A DNA stretch of 64,000 nucleotides, from assembly GCF_001634285.1 (NCBI RefSeq), contig NZ_CP015438.1:2616001-2680000 (forward strand). Reading direction: 5' to 3'. Below, in pieces: positions 24,410 through 35,705 of the stretch. This stretch comes from Anoxybacillus amylolyticus. Lineage in GTDB: Bacteria; Bacillota; Bacilli; Bacillales; Anoxybacillaceae. The notes beneath the pieces were generated by a model, which made no database searches, was not told the origin of the DNA, and was given only the letters and a program-made list of their open reading frames with translations. Every line of letters starts with the position of its first letter. Positions within the stretch are counted from its first letter, which is position 1. The position numbers and the translations under genes are program-made.

Positions 24410-25849
24410 ATGTCTTTTTGGGGTTCATTAAGCAAACTAGGGCATTTGGTCGAGAAAAAGGTAGAGCAGACGGTCAAGCATGTCGCCAATGACGTCAAAA
24501 AAGTAGAGAAGACCATTCAACAAGCTGTTCAGCAAGTAGAAAAGAAAGTCGAGCCAGTGGGGAAACAAGTCGTAAAGGATACGGTGCACATTAGCCAAAA
24601 GGCAAAGGAAGCTTTTCATCAAGCGGAAAAGAAAGCGGAACAAATGGGAAAGCACGTTGCCCATGAGGTGAAACAAGCGGAGAAAGCGATTCAAAACGTT
24701 GAAAAGAAAGTGGAACATGCCGCGAAACAAGCAGTGAGAGATACGGTACAGATTAGCCAGAAAGCAAGGGAAGCGTTTCACGAGGCGGAAAAGAAGACGG
24801 AGCAAGCGGTAAAGCGCGTCGTTCACGATGGGCAAAAAGTTGCATCCGAAGCGGTTCACTCGATTGTGCATAAGATAAAGCAAGAAATCAAAGAGACGGA
24901 GAAAACGATCGAACGCGGTACCCGTCAACTAGAAAAGAAAGCAGAGCATGCCGCTAAGCAGGCGGTTCATGATATAATCAATGCAGGACAAAAAATCGAA
25001 CAAGCCGCTCGACAAGTAGCGAAGAACGCAGAAAAATCATGGCACGGATTGGCGAAACACCCAATGGAAAGCACAGTGGAGTTTGTGAGAGGAGCGGGAG
25101 ATGCAATTGTACAAGATATCACACTGGATAACATTCACCGATCCTATCACAGTCCTCACCCTGTCGCTTATGAATCAGGAAAAATGGCGGGGCATGCGGT
25201 ATCAACGGTGGCGGGGATGATCGAAACAAGCGGGTCTGAAGCCCTCGAAGTCGGTGGTGCATCATTGACAGCGACTGGAGAAGGAGCGTTTGTGGGGGTT
25301 CCCGCCATGGCGATGACCGGAGAGGGAATGGCCTACGGTCAAGCGGAAACATCGTTAAGCTTCAACCGTTTGGTCAAAAGCGCCGAAGAGCTGTACCAGC
25401 GAATGAGCCGGAGCGAAGGGGCGGTTAAGGGGGCAGAACAAGCTAGGAAGTTTACCAAGGGAGAGTTAGCAACTAAACCAAAAAATTCACCTGACCCTGA
25501 TAAATGGCAGAAAAAAGGTGGAAAGATTACAATTGATGAGAATGGTACATGGACCTATCATGATTGGGAAGGAAACTCTGTGACATATCCATGGGGGTAT
25601 CCAGATTTCAAAGGAGCTGGAATGGTAAAACAGGAAGTTCAAATTGGAAAGTTTGAAAGCTATGACAAAGACTTTGCTAAGGCGGATAAACTGGCTCCTA
25701 ACGGTCCTATAGAACGTGATGTTAGTACATGGCATCACCACCAGGATGAAACGACCATGCAAGAAATGGATAGGATATTGCACAGCAGATTTACGCATAG
25801 AGGTGGAATGTCCAAAACTAAAAAAAGAAACAAACAAGGAGATGATTAA
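24410..25849 (+). CDS. Polymorphic toxin with C-terminal WHH nuclease domain
   Basis: 479 residues. Residues 1-230 are unusual repeated amphipathic helices rich in Ala, Lys, Glu and Val (repeats built on AAKQAVRDTVQISQKA and EKKVEHAAK), like LEA/apolipoprotein repeats. Residues 250-330 are a glycine-rich middle. The last 110 hold an HNH/Endo VII-type toxin domain with the motif TWHHHQD and a final RFTHRGGMSK, as in WHH nucleases. AAAGGAG precedes the ATG. There is no signal peptide or LXG domain, so the export route is unclear. The stop lies one base before the immunity gene. Confidence 0.85.
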   Translation: MSFWGSLSKLGHLVEKKVEQTVKHVANDVKKVEKTIQQAVQQVEKKVEPVGKQVVKDTVHISQKAKEAFHQAEKKAEQMGKHVAHEVKQAEKAIQNVEKKVEHAAKQAVRDTVQISQKAREAFHEAEKKTEQAVKRVVHDGQKVASEAVHSIVHKIKQEIKETEKTIERGTRQLEKKAEHAAKQAVHDIINAGQKIEQAARQVAKNAEKSWHGLAKHPMESTVEFVRGAGDAIVQDITLDNIHRSYHSPHPVAYESGKMAGHAVSTVAGMIETSGSEALEVGGASLTATGEGAFVGVPAMAMTGEGMAYGQAETSLSFNRLVKSAEELYQRMSRSEGAVKGAEQARKFTKGELATKPKNSPDPDKWQKKGGKITIDENGTWTYHDWEGNSVTYPWGYPDFKGAGMVKQEVQIGKFESYDKDFAKADKLAPNGPIERDVSTWHHHQDETTMQEMDRILHSRFTHRGGMSKTKKRNKQGDD

Positions 25850-25850
25850 T

Positions 25851-26294
25851 ATGGATTTTATCGGCTATGGGAAAGCAACAGTACAAATGATAGATGAATT
25901 TGAACAATATATTGGTTTTTCATTACCTGAGGACTATAGGCACTTTCTATTGCAATATAACGGGGGAAAACCTCGAGAAAGATACTATTCTTTTTTTGTT
26001 GAGGAGTTAAACGAAAGTATTCCGTTAAATGTATTATACGGATTAGATACAGATATAGAACAAGTAAATTTGAAGGTGTGGCACGATGAATACCGTGATG
26101 ATTTAATTGAAAATTGTATAATAATCGGAAGTGATCCTGGGTCAGGAATGATTGTTTTGGTAAATGATAATGAAGAGAGAGGGGTTTATTATTGGGATCA
26201 CTCATGGCATTTTGACCAATCAAATGAAGAAAATAATTTATATAAAATTTCGGATAGTTTTCAAAATTTTTTTGATGGATTAAAAAAGCTGTAA
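25851..26294 (+). CDS. SUKH (SMI1/KNR4) family immunity protein
   Basis: 147 residues; EQYIGFSLPEDYRHFLLQYN and the downstream GSDPGSGMIVL and YYWDHSW motifs are typical of SMI1/KNR4 immunity proteins. AAGGAGATGATTAAT, its ribosome site, overlaps the end of the toxin gene, giving tight coupling so that toxin is never made without antidote. It should bind and block the adjacent WHH nuclease in the cytoplasm. Confidence 0.9.
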   Translation: MDFIGYGKATVQMIDEFEQYIGFSLPEDYRHFLLQYNGGKPRERYYSFFVEELNESIPLNVLYGLDTDIEQVNLKVWHDEYRDDLIENCIIIGSDPGSGMIVLVNDNEERGVYYWDHSWHFDQSNEENNLYKISDSFQNFFDGLKKL

Positions 26295-26613
26295 ATACGC
26301 GTTTACTTATCATAAGCAGGATCGTACAATACGACCAATAAACCAAACAATAAAAACTTGACAAACACGCTTAGCCCAACTTTTAAAGGTTTGTTCCAAC
26401 TTGAACCATAAGTAGGAACGAGCCTTTTTGGCATACCTAAAATCAAAAGGTGAAAAGGAGAATGGTAAAACAAGCACAGGGAACGTTAGAAGTAAGGAGA
26501 CTACTCAAACAAGCTAAATACTTTAAGCAGTTGGCTGACCAAATGGACGGACATCCAAGACTGGAAGTCATTCGCCGTTTGGAAGAATGACAATGTGAAG
26601 TATCTGTACATCA
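26295..26613. other. Region between the immunity gene and IS66 derivative B
   Basis: No intact gene. It holds a TTGACA box (about 26357), a short frame from 26462 with AAAAGGAG upstream (MVKQAQGTLEVRRLL..., 41 codons) and, in the next frame, the left part of a coding relic that continues beyond the element at 27612. Confidence 0.5.
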
Positions 26614-27705
26614 GTAAGCGTCAAATTCTCCCCACCTAGTTTTGCCCCTACATCGATGCCATAATTTCTTTAGAAATCTTTATTAAAGGAGTTTTGGTAT
26701 GGACAAAAACGAATGAAGACAGGAATGGGAACAGCGCATTGCTGATTACAGGGCGAGTGGTCTCACCCAAGCAAAATGGTGTGAAAGGAATAGGTTAAAG
26801 GTTCACCAGCTGAAGTACTGGCTCAAACGGCTCGAAGGTTCCAACGCTACACCAAATCCCTCTACAAAATGGGCATCTGTTGTGATGGCAGATTCATCGT
26901 TTCGTGAAGAGGATTCCATCCAAGTAAAAATCGGCGAATGTTCGATTGAGGTAAAGCAAGGATTTCCTCCTTCGCTTTTTGCCGATGTGGTGAAGGTGTT
27001 GAAAACGTTATGTTGAAGAATGCGGCAACAGTGACCGCAACGGAAGGTCTGAATTTCTGTAACCAACTGTTTGCGGTGGAACGTAAATGAAAAAAATTAG
27101 ACCTAAAGATCGGTAGGAAGAACGCCTAAAGCAAAGCAAACCCATCATAGACGCTTTTTTGTCATGGCTTCAAAAGCAAAAACAGCACGTGTTGCCAAAG
27201 AGCGCATTAGGAAAAGCCATTGCGTATTGTCTGAACCAATGGGATAAATTAGTGGCCTTTTTAGAGGATGGGCGACTGGAGATCGATCATAATCGCAGCG
27301 AACGCTCGATCAAATCGGTGGTCATCGGAAGGAAAAATTGGCTTTTCGCCAATACACCACAAGGTGCACAGGCAAGTGCCATCATCTACAGCATGGTGGA
27401 GACAGCGAAAGCGAATCATTTACATCCATATTATTACCTTCGCTATCTTTTTGAGAAGCTTCCCAATATGGATTTGTCAGACAAGAACGCATTAGATCAA
27501 ATGCTTCCTTGGTCAACCACACTCCCTGTTTCATGTATTGCTTTTCAGCAGCTAACTAAATAATACCCCAAGCCCCGGCCTTCAAAAAGGTGGGGGCTAT
27601 TTGACGTTTACATTAGAAAAATGAATGAAAAAGGAATGAGCGTTGCGGAGATTGCGAATATCCTCGATATGACGGAAAAAGAAGTACATGAACACTTGAA
27701 AGGTT
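26496..27705 (+). pseudogene. Relic of an Rpn/PD-(D/E)XK transposase-like gene split by IS66 derivative B
   Basis: The left part (26496-26613) reads ...WTDIQDWKSFAVWKNDNVKY. The right part (27612-27705) reads RKMNEKGMSVAEIANILDMT and ends HEHLKG, the helix-turn-helix-like tail seen at the C-terminus of Rpn-family proteins. The two parts are separated by a 998-bp element and the 5' end is missing. Family assignment is tentative. Confidence 0.45.
26614..27611 (+). mobile_element. Internally deleted IS66 derivative, copy B
   Basis: 998 bp, same ends, same deletion point and the same early tnpA stop as copy A, differing at only a few scattered bases (one less base near 27100). The tnpC tail lies at 27159-27563. 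No clear 8-bp duplication (left GTACATCA, right ATTAGAAA). Because both copies share the internal deletion, the deleted form itself was copied or mobilised. Confidence 0.88.
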
Positions 27706-27719
27706 AAGCCATACGAAAA

Positions 27720-27748
27720 AAGTCAGCGTGCTAGACGCTGGCTTTTTT
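27720..27748 (+). terminator. Terminator of the island on its right side
   Basis: CAGCGT-GCTAG-ACGCTG followed by GGCTTTTTTG. It faces the leftward yrhC operon; a second stem at 27770-27803 can terminate that operon. Confidence 0.7.
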
Positions 27749-27890
27749 GTTCACAAATTAAACACCTATAAAAAACAGCCTCCTGTTCAGAGACTGTTTT
27801 ATACTTATTCCCTTCTGCGATAGTAAGCCGATAACCGCTTTGATGACTCATCGACGCCACTTTTTCCGTTCGAAAACGGAGCAAAGCAAA

Positions 27891-28121
27891 TTATACGTCA
27901 TCTTCTAATTTCCGTACGTATACATTTGAGCGATGTGAGAAAAAAATGGAGGCGAGCATGAGAACGAACACCACTCCAAGCACAAGCGGGCGCTTTGTTC
28001 CATCAATGGCATTTGGGATTAATGTGCCGATATATAAAAACGCACTAAGGGCAAATAATACGAGACTGTATGCTTTATAGTCACGTGCTTTTCCTAACCA
28101 ATTTTGCTTTTGTTCATCCAC
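27891..28121 (-). CDS. yrhC: YrhC-like small membrane protein
   Basis: 76 residues with two membrane helices (LVLFALSAFLYIGTLI and LVLGVVFVLMLASIFF). Recognised as YrhC by sequence and by its place after mccB, the same as in Bacillus subtilis. Function unknown; probably expressed with the cysteine-synthesis operon when sulfur is scarce. Confidence 0.85.
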   Translation of the reverse strand: MDEQKQNWLGKARDYKAYSLVLFALSAFLYIGTLIPNAIDGTKRPLVLGVVFVLMLASIFFSHRSNVYVRKLEDDV

Positions 28122-28184
28122 AACAGCCGTCCCCCTTTCCTTCTTTCAATGTATCATAGAAAAGAAAAAAGAGGGCGATGTAAT

Positions 28185-30243
<2,059 letters not shown>

Positions 30244-30282
30244 GGTGTCACCTCACAAAGAAAATAAGGAGAGAACCTCTCC

Positions 30283-30984
30283 TTATAGCTGCTTTAATTC
30301 GTTCACCATCGCCTGCACAAGTTCAGACGAGTGAAGCGCTGCTTTATGCAAAAACTGTTCAAACGAAACGTTCGATTCTTTGCCAGCAATGTCAGAAAGC
30401 GCGCGAATGACGACAAACGGCACGCCAAATTGGTGGCACACTTGCGCAATCGCCGCTGCTTCCATTTCTACTGCGCACAATTCTGGAAATTGCGTGCGTA
30501 CAAATTCCACGCGCGCTGGGTCGTGCATAAACGAATCGCCCGTCGCAATCAGTCCTTTCGCGACTTGTACACCGCGAATGTTAGCGGCGCTTTTTTCGGC
30601 AATGGCGACGAGCTTCTCGTCTGAGACGTAGCGCGCCGGCAATCCCGGCACTTGACCGTACGCATAACCAAACGCCGTTACATCCACGTCATGGTGCGCT
30701 GCTTCTGTTGAAATGACGATATCGCCGACATTTAACGAAGCGAGAAAGCCGCCAGCAGACCCTGTGTTAATGACGACATCCGGCTGAAACCGTTCCAATA
30801 AAATCGTTGTCGACATCGCCGCATTCACTTTGCCGATGCCAGATTTTAATAAAACGACGTCCACTCCATGCAATGTGCCGGTGTAAAATTCACAGTTGGC
30901 AATTGTTGTATCGTTTCTGTTTTCGATTTTTTCACGCAAAATGGCGACTTCTTCTTCCATCGCCCCAATAATGGCTACTTTCAT
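30283..30984 (-). CDS. mtnN: 5'-methylthioadenosine/S-adenosylhomocysteine nucleosidase
   Basis: 233 residues; [10 protein letters not shown] start, TGSAGG purine site, [10 protein letters not shown] base-binding Glu and RALSDIAG with the catalytic Asp are all present. It removes adenine from SAH and MTA, feeding homocysteine to the next two enzymes of the operon. Confidence 0.95.
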   Translation of the reverse strand: MKVAIIGAMEEEVAILREKIENRNDTTIANCEFYTGTLHGVDVVLLKSGIGKVNAAMSTTILLERFQPDVVINTGSAGGFLASLNVGDIVISTEAAHHDVDVTAFGYAYGQVPGLPARYVSDEKLVAIAEKSAANIRGVQVAKGLIATGDSFMHDPARVEFVRTQFPELCAVEMEAAAIAQVCHQFGVPFVVIRALSDIAGKESNVSFEQFLHKAALHSSELVQAMVNELKQL

Positions 30985-31002
30985 CGTTTCAACCTCTTTC
31001 CC

Positions 31003-31641
31003 TTATTGTTTGACAGCCTCCATCAACCAAACGAACCGGTTTAATGGTGTAAATGCCACTGTAAAGCCATGCGTAGTAAATATACGTTCTAGCACCGGAA
31101 GCGTCGTATAGTATTCGCGTGCTAAATCGTCCGCTAACGCGTGAAATCCTTTCGCTTTCGCTTCCTGTACCATTTGTTCGTGCGCTTTTTTGTCAACAAA
31201 GGCTGTATCCGCAAACACTATTTTACCACCTTTCGTCAACAGCTCGCCATACTTACTAATCGCTTGCTCTTTTTCTTCATCAGTTAAATGGTGAAAGGCG
31301 TATGTGCTGACGATCGTGTCAATTGCTTCATTTGGAACGGGAAACTGTAAAAAGTCGCCGTCTTGTATCGATACCCCTTCTAGTTTTTCCATTGCCAGTT
31401 CCCGCATTGGCGCCGACGGTTCAACGCCGTATACGGTTTTTCCTGCTTCAAGTAATTTTTTTGTTAAATTCCCTGTGCCAACGCCAAACTCTAAAACAAC
31501 GTTGCCGCTTTTTTCGACTACTGTATTTAAAATCGCTTCATATCCGTCAAATACGTCACGATACTGTTCATCGTGTCCATATACAGACGAATCGTACGAC
31601 TGTGCCCACGTTTCAAAGATGTCTAAAAATTCTCTGCCCAT
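31003..31641 (-). CDS. yrrT: YrrT class I SAM-dependent methyltransferase
   Basis: 212 residues; [15 protein letters not shown] is the SAM-binding motif. The start is at MGREFLDIF (31641), behind GGAG, as in the Bacillus subtilis homologue; an upstream ATG at 31656 has no site. First gene of the methionine-to-cysteine operon. The methyl acceptor is not known. Confidence 0.88.
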   Translation of the reverse strand: MGREFLDIFETWAQSYDSSVYGHDEQYRDVFDGYEAILNTVVEKSGNVVLEFGVGTGNLTKKLLEAGKTVYGVEPSAPMRELAMEKLEGVSIQDGDFLQFPVPNEAIDTIVSTYAFHHLTDEEKEQAISKYGELLTKGGKIVFADTAFVDKKAHEQMVQEAKAKGFHALADDLAREYYTTLPVLERIFTTHGFTVAFTPLNRFVWLMEAVKQ

Positions 31642-31660
31642 GATGTCACGCTCCATAATT

Positions 31661-31679
31661 CTTATAATTCCTATTTATA
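31661..31679 (-). promoter_or_regulatory. Possible CymR site upstream of yrrT
   Basis: AATAGGAATTATAAG lies about 20 bases before the yrrT start and resembles the NGGAATT core of CymR operators as I recall them. cymR itself is in the same window at 59586. Inference only. Confidence 0.35.
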
Positions 31680-31776
31680 TACTATGAATTAATTTATGTC
31701 CTGTTCTTAATCTAACATAATTTTTTCATTTGTTCAACGGAAATATGCTAAACTACAGATGGAAAGGAGGAGAACG

Positions 31777-31980
31777 ATGCTTACGTTTGATTTCATTCAA
31801 GACAAAGTGGAGTTTTTTGAAGCAGCGGATTTAAAGACATTAGAGAAAAAAATAAACGAACAAATTGAACAAAATAAAGCACTTATGCTCGAAGTGTATC
31901 ACGTCTCGCACCAAATGCACGTCTCGGAAAACGGACAACGATTTTATAGCGCCGTCGTTCATTTTAAAGCAAAAAAATGA
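31777..31980 (+). CDS. yrzA: YrzA-like small protein (DUF2536)
   Basis: 67 residues, MLTFDFIQDKVEFFEAADLK, acidic, all in one small alpha/beta fold; GAAAGGAGGAG precedes the ATG at 31777. It is transcribed against its neighbours, between yrrT and yrrS, the Bacillus subtilis order. Function unknown. Confidence 0.8.
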   Translation: MLTFDFIQDKVEFFEAADLKTLEKKINEQIEQNKALMLEVYHVSHQMHVSENGQRFYSAVVHFKAKK

Positions 31981-32001
31981 GCGGATGTCCCAATGCATCC
32001 G

Positions 32002-32601
32002 CTACTTTGTTAACTGCTCAATTTTTTCTGGCTTCCAGCCCTGATGTTCCACCCAAGCGATATATACTTTATATTTCACACTTTTATCTTTCGGTGATAC
32101 AGTTGCGACCGCTTTATTCGGGCCATTGTTGCCGATAAACCAGACGATTATATTGTCGTGCGCTAAACCAGTTGCGTAGCTTACCGCATCGATCATTTCT
32201 TTCCAATCGACAGAGTTTTCGTCAAACGTCGTCACGTGCGGCTCGGATTGCGTTGTGCCAATCGGTTGCCATGACGGGTCGACGATTTCTTTTTCCACTC
32301 CTGATGCCGGGTCACCTGCTGTTTCGATGACTTCTGCTTTCTCGGTTGATTCCGTTGTTGCTGTTTCCTCTTTACTTGTTTTTTCCGTTTCTCCGATTTC
32401 CACTTCCACTTTATCGCTATCCGTTTTTTTCGTTTCGTTTATGTTTGTTTTTCCCGTTTGTTTCGATTTGTCGCCGGTGAAAAAAAGCTGCCAGCTAAAA
32501 AAGACAATTAATAAAAACACAAACGCAAGGGCAATGTTTAATATCCGATTCACTTTCCGCCGCTTGGCGCGCTGTTCAAAACGGGAATTTGTTTCCTTCA
32601 C
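32002..32601 (-). CDS. yrrS: YrrS membrane-anchored protein (DUF1510)
   Basis: 199 residues: a short basic N-terminus (QRAKRRKVNR), one membrane helix (ILNIALAFVFLLIVFF), a long Thr/Glu/Lys-rich extracellular linker, and a C-terminal domain with WKEMIDAVSYATGL. Encoded just after the penicillin-binding protein, as in Bacillus subtilis, where the pair is linked to spore or cell-wall work. Exact role unknown. Confidence 0.88.
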   Translation of the reverse strand: MKETNSRFEQRAKRRKVNRILNIALAFVFLLIVFFSWQLFFTGDKSKQTGKTNINETKKTDSDKVEVEIGETEKTSKEETATTESTEKAEVIETAGDPASGVEKEIVDPSWQPIGTTQSEPHVTTFDENSVDWKEMIDAVSYATGLAHDNIIVWFIGNNGPNKAVATVSPKDKSVKYKVYIAWVEHQGWKPEKIEQLTK

Positions 32602-32649
32602 ACCTGCTCCTCCTCTCCCTCTTTATTGTAGTACACAAATGCTTTGTTG

Positions 32650-34431
32650 TCATTTCGGACTTACGTCTTTCGCTTGTTGCGCCGCATCCCACTCATAAAG
32701 TCTCTTGACAAGTTCATAAAATACGTCGTTTGTCACTGCACGTTCGCTCGTGCTGTCGAGGGCAACGACAACGAGCACGTACTTTGGCGAATCGGCTGGA
32801 AAATAGCCGGCAAACCATTTATTGATAAGCGGTTCGCCTGATGCATTCGTTTTCCCGGTTTGCGCCGTTCCTGATTTTCCCGCCACTGCATACGGAAGCG
32901 TTTGAAACCTTCTCCCTGTACCGCGCGCATCGGTTACAACTCCCCGTAACAATTCCTGCATCTTTCGCACCGTTGCATGAGAAAGTGGGTCTTGAGCAAG
33001 CGGCTGTTCGGGAAATGTAAAAAAAGTAGTGCCGTTTTTGTACACCATTTTGCTTACCACCCGCACTTGTTTCGCTTCCCCACCGCGGGCAATCGTCGCC
33101 ATCATATTCGCCACCGCCAACGGGGAAACGCGAACGTTCTTTTGTCCAATTGCCGTTTGGGCAACCGCGAGCGGAACATATTTATCGCTTTTGTCGTGCC
33201 AAATTGCCCCGCTTTTTTCTTCCGGCAACTGTCGAAAATTGGTGAGATGGTAGACGTCACCTTGCCAGCCGACAAGCGGGTACAAGCCAAGCTTTTCGGC
33301 GTATTGTTCGATAATGTCTTTGTTTTGGCTGACGAGCTGTTTTCCTAACGTTCCAAACGCGTTATTACAGCTCACGGCAAAGCTTTCGGCAAACGAAAGC
33401 TGTCCATACGAATGCTCCGTATCAGGCGTGCCGTCAATTTTACGGCTGCACTCAAACATTTGCTTGGCGATGCCCTTTTCAATCGCAGCAGCGGCAATGA
33501 CCGTCTTAAACACCGATCCTGGGATTTGCGGCAAAACCATTTGATTTTCTGCTCCATTATTTTTATACGGGTCGTGCGGATCCATTGCCGGACGGCTTGC
33601 TATCGCTAGCACACTATTTGTAGCAACGTCTAACAGCACCGCTCCTCCTTTTTCTAGCCCTTTTTCATCGAGGACCTTTTCGGTCATTTCTTGCAAATCC
33701 CGGTCCAACGTCGTTTGCACCGTAATTGGATAAAAGGGATTACCAGGGGCACTATATTTTACATCCAATCCAAATAAAGGTCCCCCTTCCGCATCCACGT
33801 GGTATAGAAGCCGTGTTTCTCCCTCTGGAAGCAAAAATTCATCGAACGCTTTTTGCAATCCGTGAATGCCGACTTTTGTTTGCGCAGAAATCGGCCGCTC
33901 ACCATAACGAACGCGCAACAATTGTGGATCTTCTCGTGTAAATCCAATCAATTGTGCGGCGTACGAATGCTCGATCGGATATTGTTTTTTCACTGCAACT
34001 ACCCCCGCAAGATGAAGGCGGTTGATTTTATTCATTTGCGCTTCTGTCAATGGAAACGGCTCGTCCCCGCTTGAAAAGACGATTGGCTCCTTAGCTTTCA
34101 TGAGCTGCAGCCGAAGCGCACTCGCGGAAACATGAAGAATGTTCGCCACCTTCTCAATCGGCCAATCCATCGATTTTAAAAATGGAAATAACACAAGCAC
34201 TGGAATTTCTTGTTCCGTGAGCGGCTTACCATTTTTATCGACAAATGTGCCGCGTCCGTCGCTCACGACCATTGCTTGCGTCCGTTGGGCAACGCTTGCT
34301 TCGATTAAGTTAATATGCTGGTTGGAAAACGATTCTGTGCTTACTAATTGAAGCTGTGCTAATCGACCGATTAAGCCCAAAAGACAAAGTTGAATCACCA
34401 GTAAAATGACCATCGTTCGTTTCGTTCGCAT
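32650..34431 (-). CDS. pbpI: Class B penicillin-binding protein (PbpI/YrrR)
   Basis: 593 residues. N-terminal membrane helix (MVILLVIQLCLLGLIG), dimerisation domain, then a transpeptidase with the SxxK motif in GSVFKTV, SCN and KSGTAQTG. It cross-links peptidoglycan outside the membrane. The start is the ATG at 34431; its GAGGTG site is buried in the 3' arm of a terminator-like hairpin (34432-34464), so its translation and read-through from greA are probably limited. Confidence 0.92.
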   Translation of the reverse strand: MRTKRTMVILLVIQLCLLGLIGRLAQLQLVSTESFSNQHINLIEASVAQRTQAMVVSDGRGTFVDKNGKPLTEQEIPVLVLFPFLKSMDWPIEKVANILHVSASALRLQLMKAKEPIVFSSGDEPFPLTEAQMNKINRLHLAGVVAVKKQYPIEHSYAAQLIGFTREDPQLLRVRYGERPISAQTKVGIHGLQKAFDEFLLPEGETRLLYHVDAEGGPLFGLDVKYSAPGNPFYPITVQTTLDRDLQEMTEKVLDEKGLEKGGAVLLDVATNSVLAIASRPAMDPHDPYKNNGAENQMVLPQIPGSVFKTVIAAAAIEKGIAKQMFECSRKIDGTPDTEHSYGQLSFAESFAVSCNNAFGTLGKQLVSQNKDIIEQYAEKLGLYPLVGWQGDVYHLTNFRQLPEEKSGAIWHDKSDKYVPLAVAQTAIGQKNVRVSPLAVANMMATIARGGEAKQVRVVSKMVYKNGTTFFTFPEQPLAQDPLSHATVRKMQELLRGVVTDARGTGRRFQTLPYAVAGKSGTAQTGKTNASGEPLINKWFAGYFPADSPKYVLVVVALDSTSERAVTNDVFYELVKRLYEWDAAQQAKDVSPK

Positions 34432-34464
34432 AAAAAACACCTCGTCTCCATTGTTGACGAGGTG
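34432..34464 (-). terminator. greA terminator overlapping the pbpI ribosome site
   Basis: CACCTCGTC and GACGAGGTG pair perfectly around nine bases, followed by six T and directly by the pbpI ATG. The 3' arm contains the GAGGTG ribosome site. It can act as a terminator and as a translational lock. Confidence 0.85.
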
Positions 34465-34478
34465 TGTATGTTTCAAAC

Positions 34479-34955
34479 CTATTTCACCGCAACGATTTTC
34501 ACAAGCATTTCGCCGCCTGGCGTCTGTACGCTCACTTCATCGCCTACTTTTTTGCCCATGAGCGATTTTGCAATCGGTGAGTCGTTCGAAATTTTTCCTT
34601 CGAACGGATCAGCTTCAGCACTCCCGACAATCGTGTACGTTTCTTCTTCCCCATCTGGAAGTTCAATGAAGGTGACCGATTTTCCAAGCGACACAACGCC
34701 TGGATTCGTCGTATCTTCTTCAATAATTTGTGCGTTGCGAATCATGTTTTCAAGCGTTTGGATGCGCGCTTCCACAAACGCTTGCTCGTCTTTCGCTGCA
34801 TCGTACTCCGAGTTTTCGGAAAGATCGCCAAATCCGCGGGCAATTTTAATACGCTCGACGACTTCTTTTCGTTTAACGGTTTTTAAATATTCGAGCTCTT
34901 GCTCTAATTTCTCCTTCCCTTCTTTTGTCATCGGGTATTGCTTTTCGTTCGCCAT
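34479..34955 (-). CDS. greA: Transcription elongation factor GreA
   Basis: 158 residues, the family length. N-terminal coiled coil with the tip residues in [16 protein letters not shown], then the FKBP-like C-terminal domain. It enters the RNA polymerase secondary channel and rescues backtracked complexes. AGGAGG precedes the ATG. Confidence 0.96.
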   Translation of the reverse strand: MANEKQYPMTKEGKEKLEQELEYLKTVKRKEVVERIKIARGFGDLSENSEYDAAKDEQAFVEARIQTLENMIRNAQIIEEDTTNPGVVSLGKSVTFIELPDGEEETYTIVGSAEADPFEGKISNDSPIAKSLMGKKVGDEVSVQTPGGEMLVKIVAVK

Positions 34956-34987
34956 TTGTATTCCTCCTTTTAGTTTGTATGTATAAA

Positions 34988-35016
34988 GTGTACGAACGTT
35001 TCATACGTTCGTACAC
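34988..35016. terminator. Perfect 11-bp hairpin between udk and greA
   Basis: GTGTACGAACG and CGTTCGTACAC around seven bases. Only a weak T run follows on the minus strand, so it may be a partial terminator or a protein site. Confidence 0.55.
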
Positions 35017-35068
35017 ACAAATCGTTCATGACAATGTATACACTTCATTTGGCATCTATGTTATAGTA

Positions 35069-35704
35069 TTACAAAAAAGACTTTTGTTCAAGAATTGTTC
35101 GAATTTTTGTAACCATCAAATCAATCGCGACATAATTATGACCGCCTTCCGGAATAATAATGTCAGCATACCGCTTCGTCGGCTCAATAAATTGGTTATG
35201 CATCGGCCGGACGACGTTGACGTATTGATCAATTACCGATTCTAACGTCCGACCGCGTTCGTTAATATCGCGGATTAATCGGCGGATAATACGGATGTCA
35301 GCATCTGTGTCAACATATACTTTAATATCCATTAAGTTGCGCAATCTTTCATCTTCTAATACAAGAATGCCTTCTAAAATAATCACATCTTTCGGCTCGA
35401 CATAAATGACTTCGTTTGCTCTCGTATGAAGGGTATAGTCGTACACCGGCTTTTCAATCGGTTCGTAATTCAACAGCTTATGGAGATGTTCAATTAATAA
35501 ATCATTATCAAATGCCAATGGATGGTCATAGTTCGTCTTCAGCCGCTCTTCCAACGGAAGGTGGCTTTGGTCTTTATAATAATAGTCTTGCTCGAGCATT
35601 AAAATCGAATGCCCTTGAAAATGCTCATAAATTGCTTTCACCACGCTTGTTTTCCCCGAACCGGAGCCGCCTGCGACCCCGATGACAACCGGTTTCTTCC
35701 CCAT
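35069..35704 (-). CDS. udk: Uridine kinase
   Basis: 211 residues; Walker [10 protein letters not shown] and the nucleoside-binding YDHP and RFIRRDI-like regions ([16 protein letters not shown]) identify uridine/cytidine kinase of the pyrimidine salvage pathway. AAAGGAGC precedes the ATG, one base after the stop of the U32 gene. Confidence 0.95.
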   Translation of the reverse strand: MGKKPVVIGVAGGSGSGKTSVVKAIYEHFQGHSILMLEQDYYYKDQSHLPLEERLKTNYDHPLAFDNDLLIEHLHKLLNYEPIEKPVYDYTLHTRANEVIYVEPKDVIILEGILVLEDERLRNLMDIKVYVDTDADIRIIRRLIRDINERGRTLESVIDQYVNVVRPMHNQFIEPTKRYADIIIPEGGHNYVAIDLMVTKIRTILEQKSFL

Positions 35705-35705
35705 G

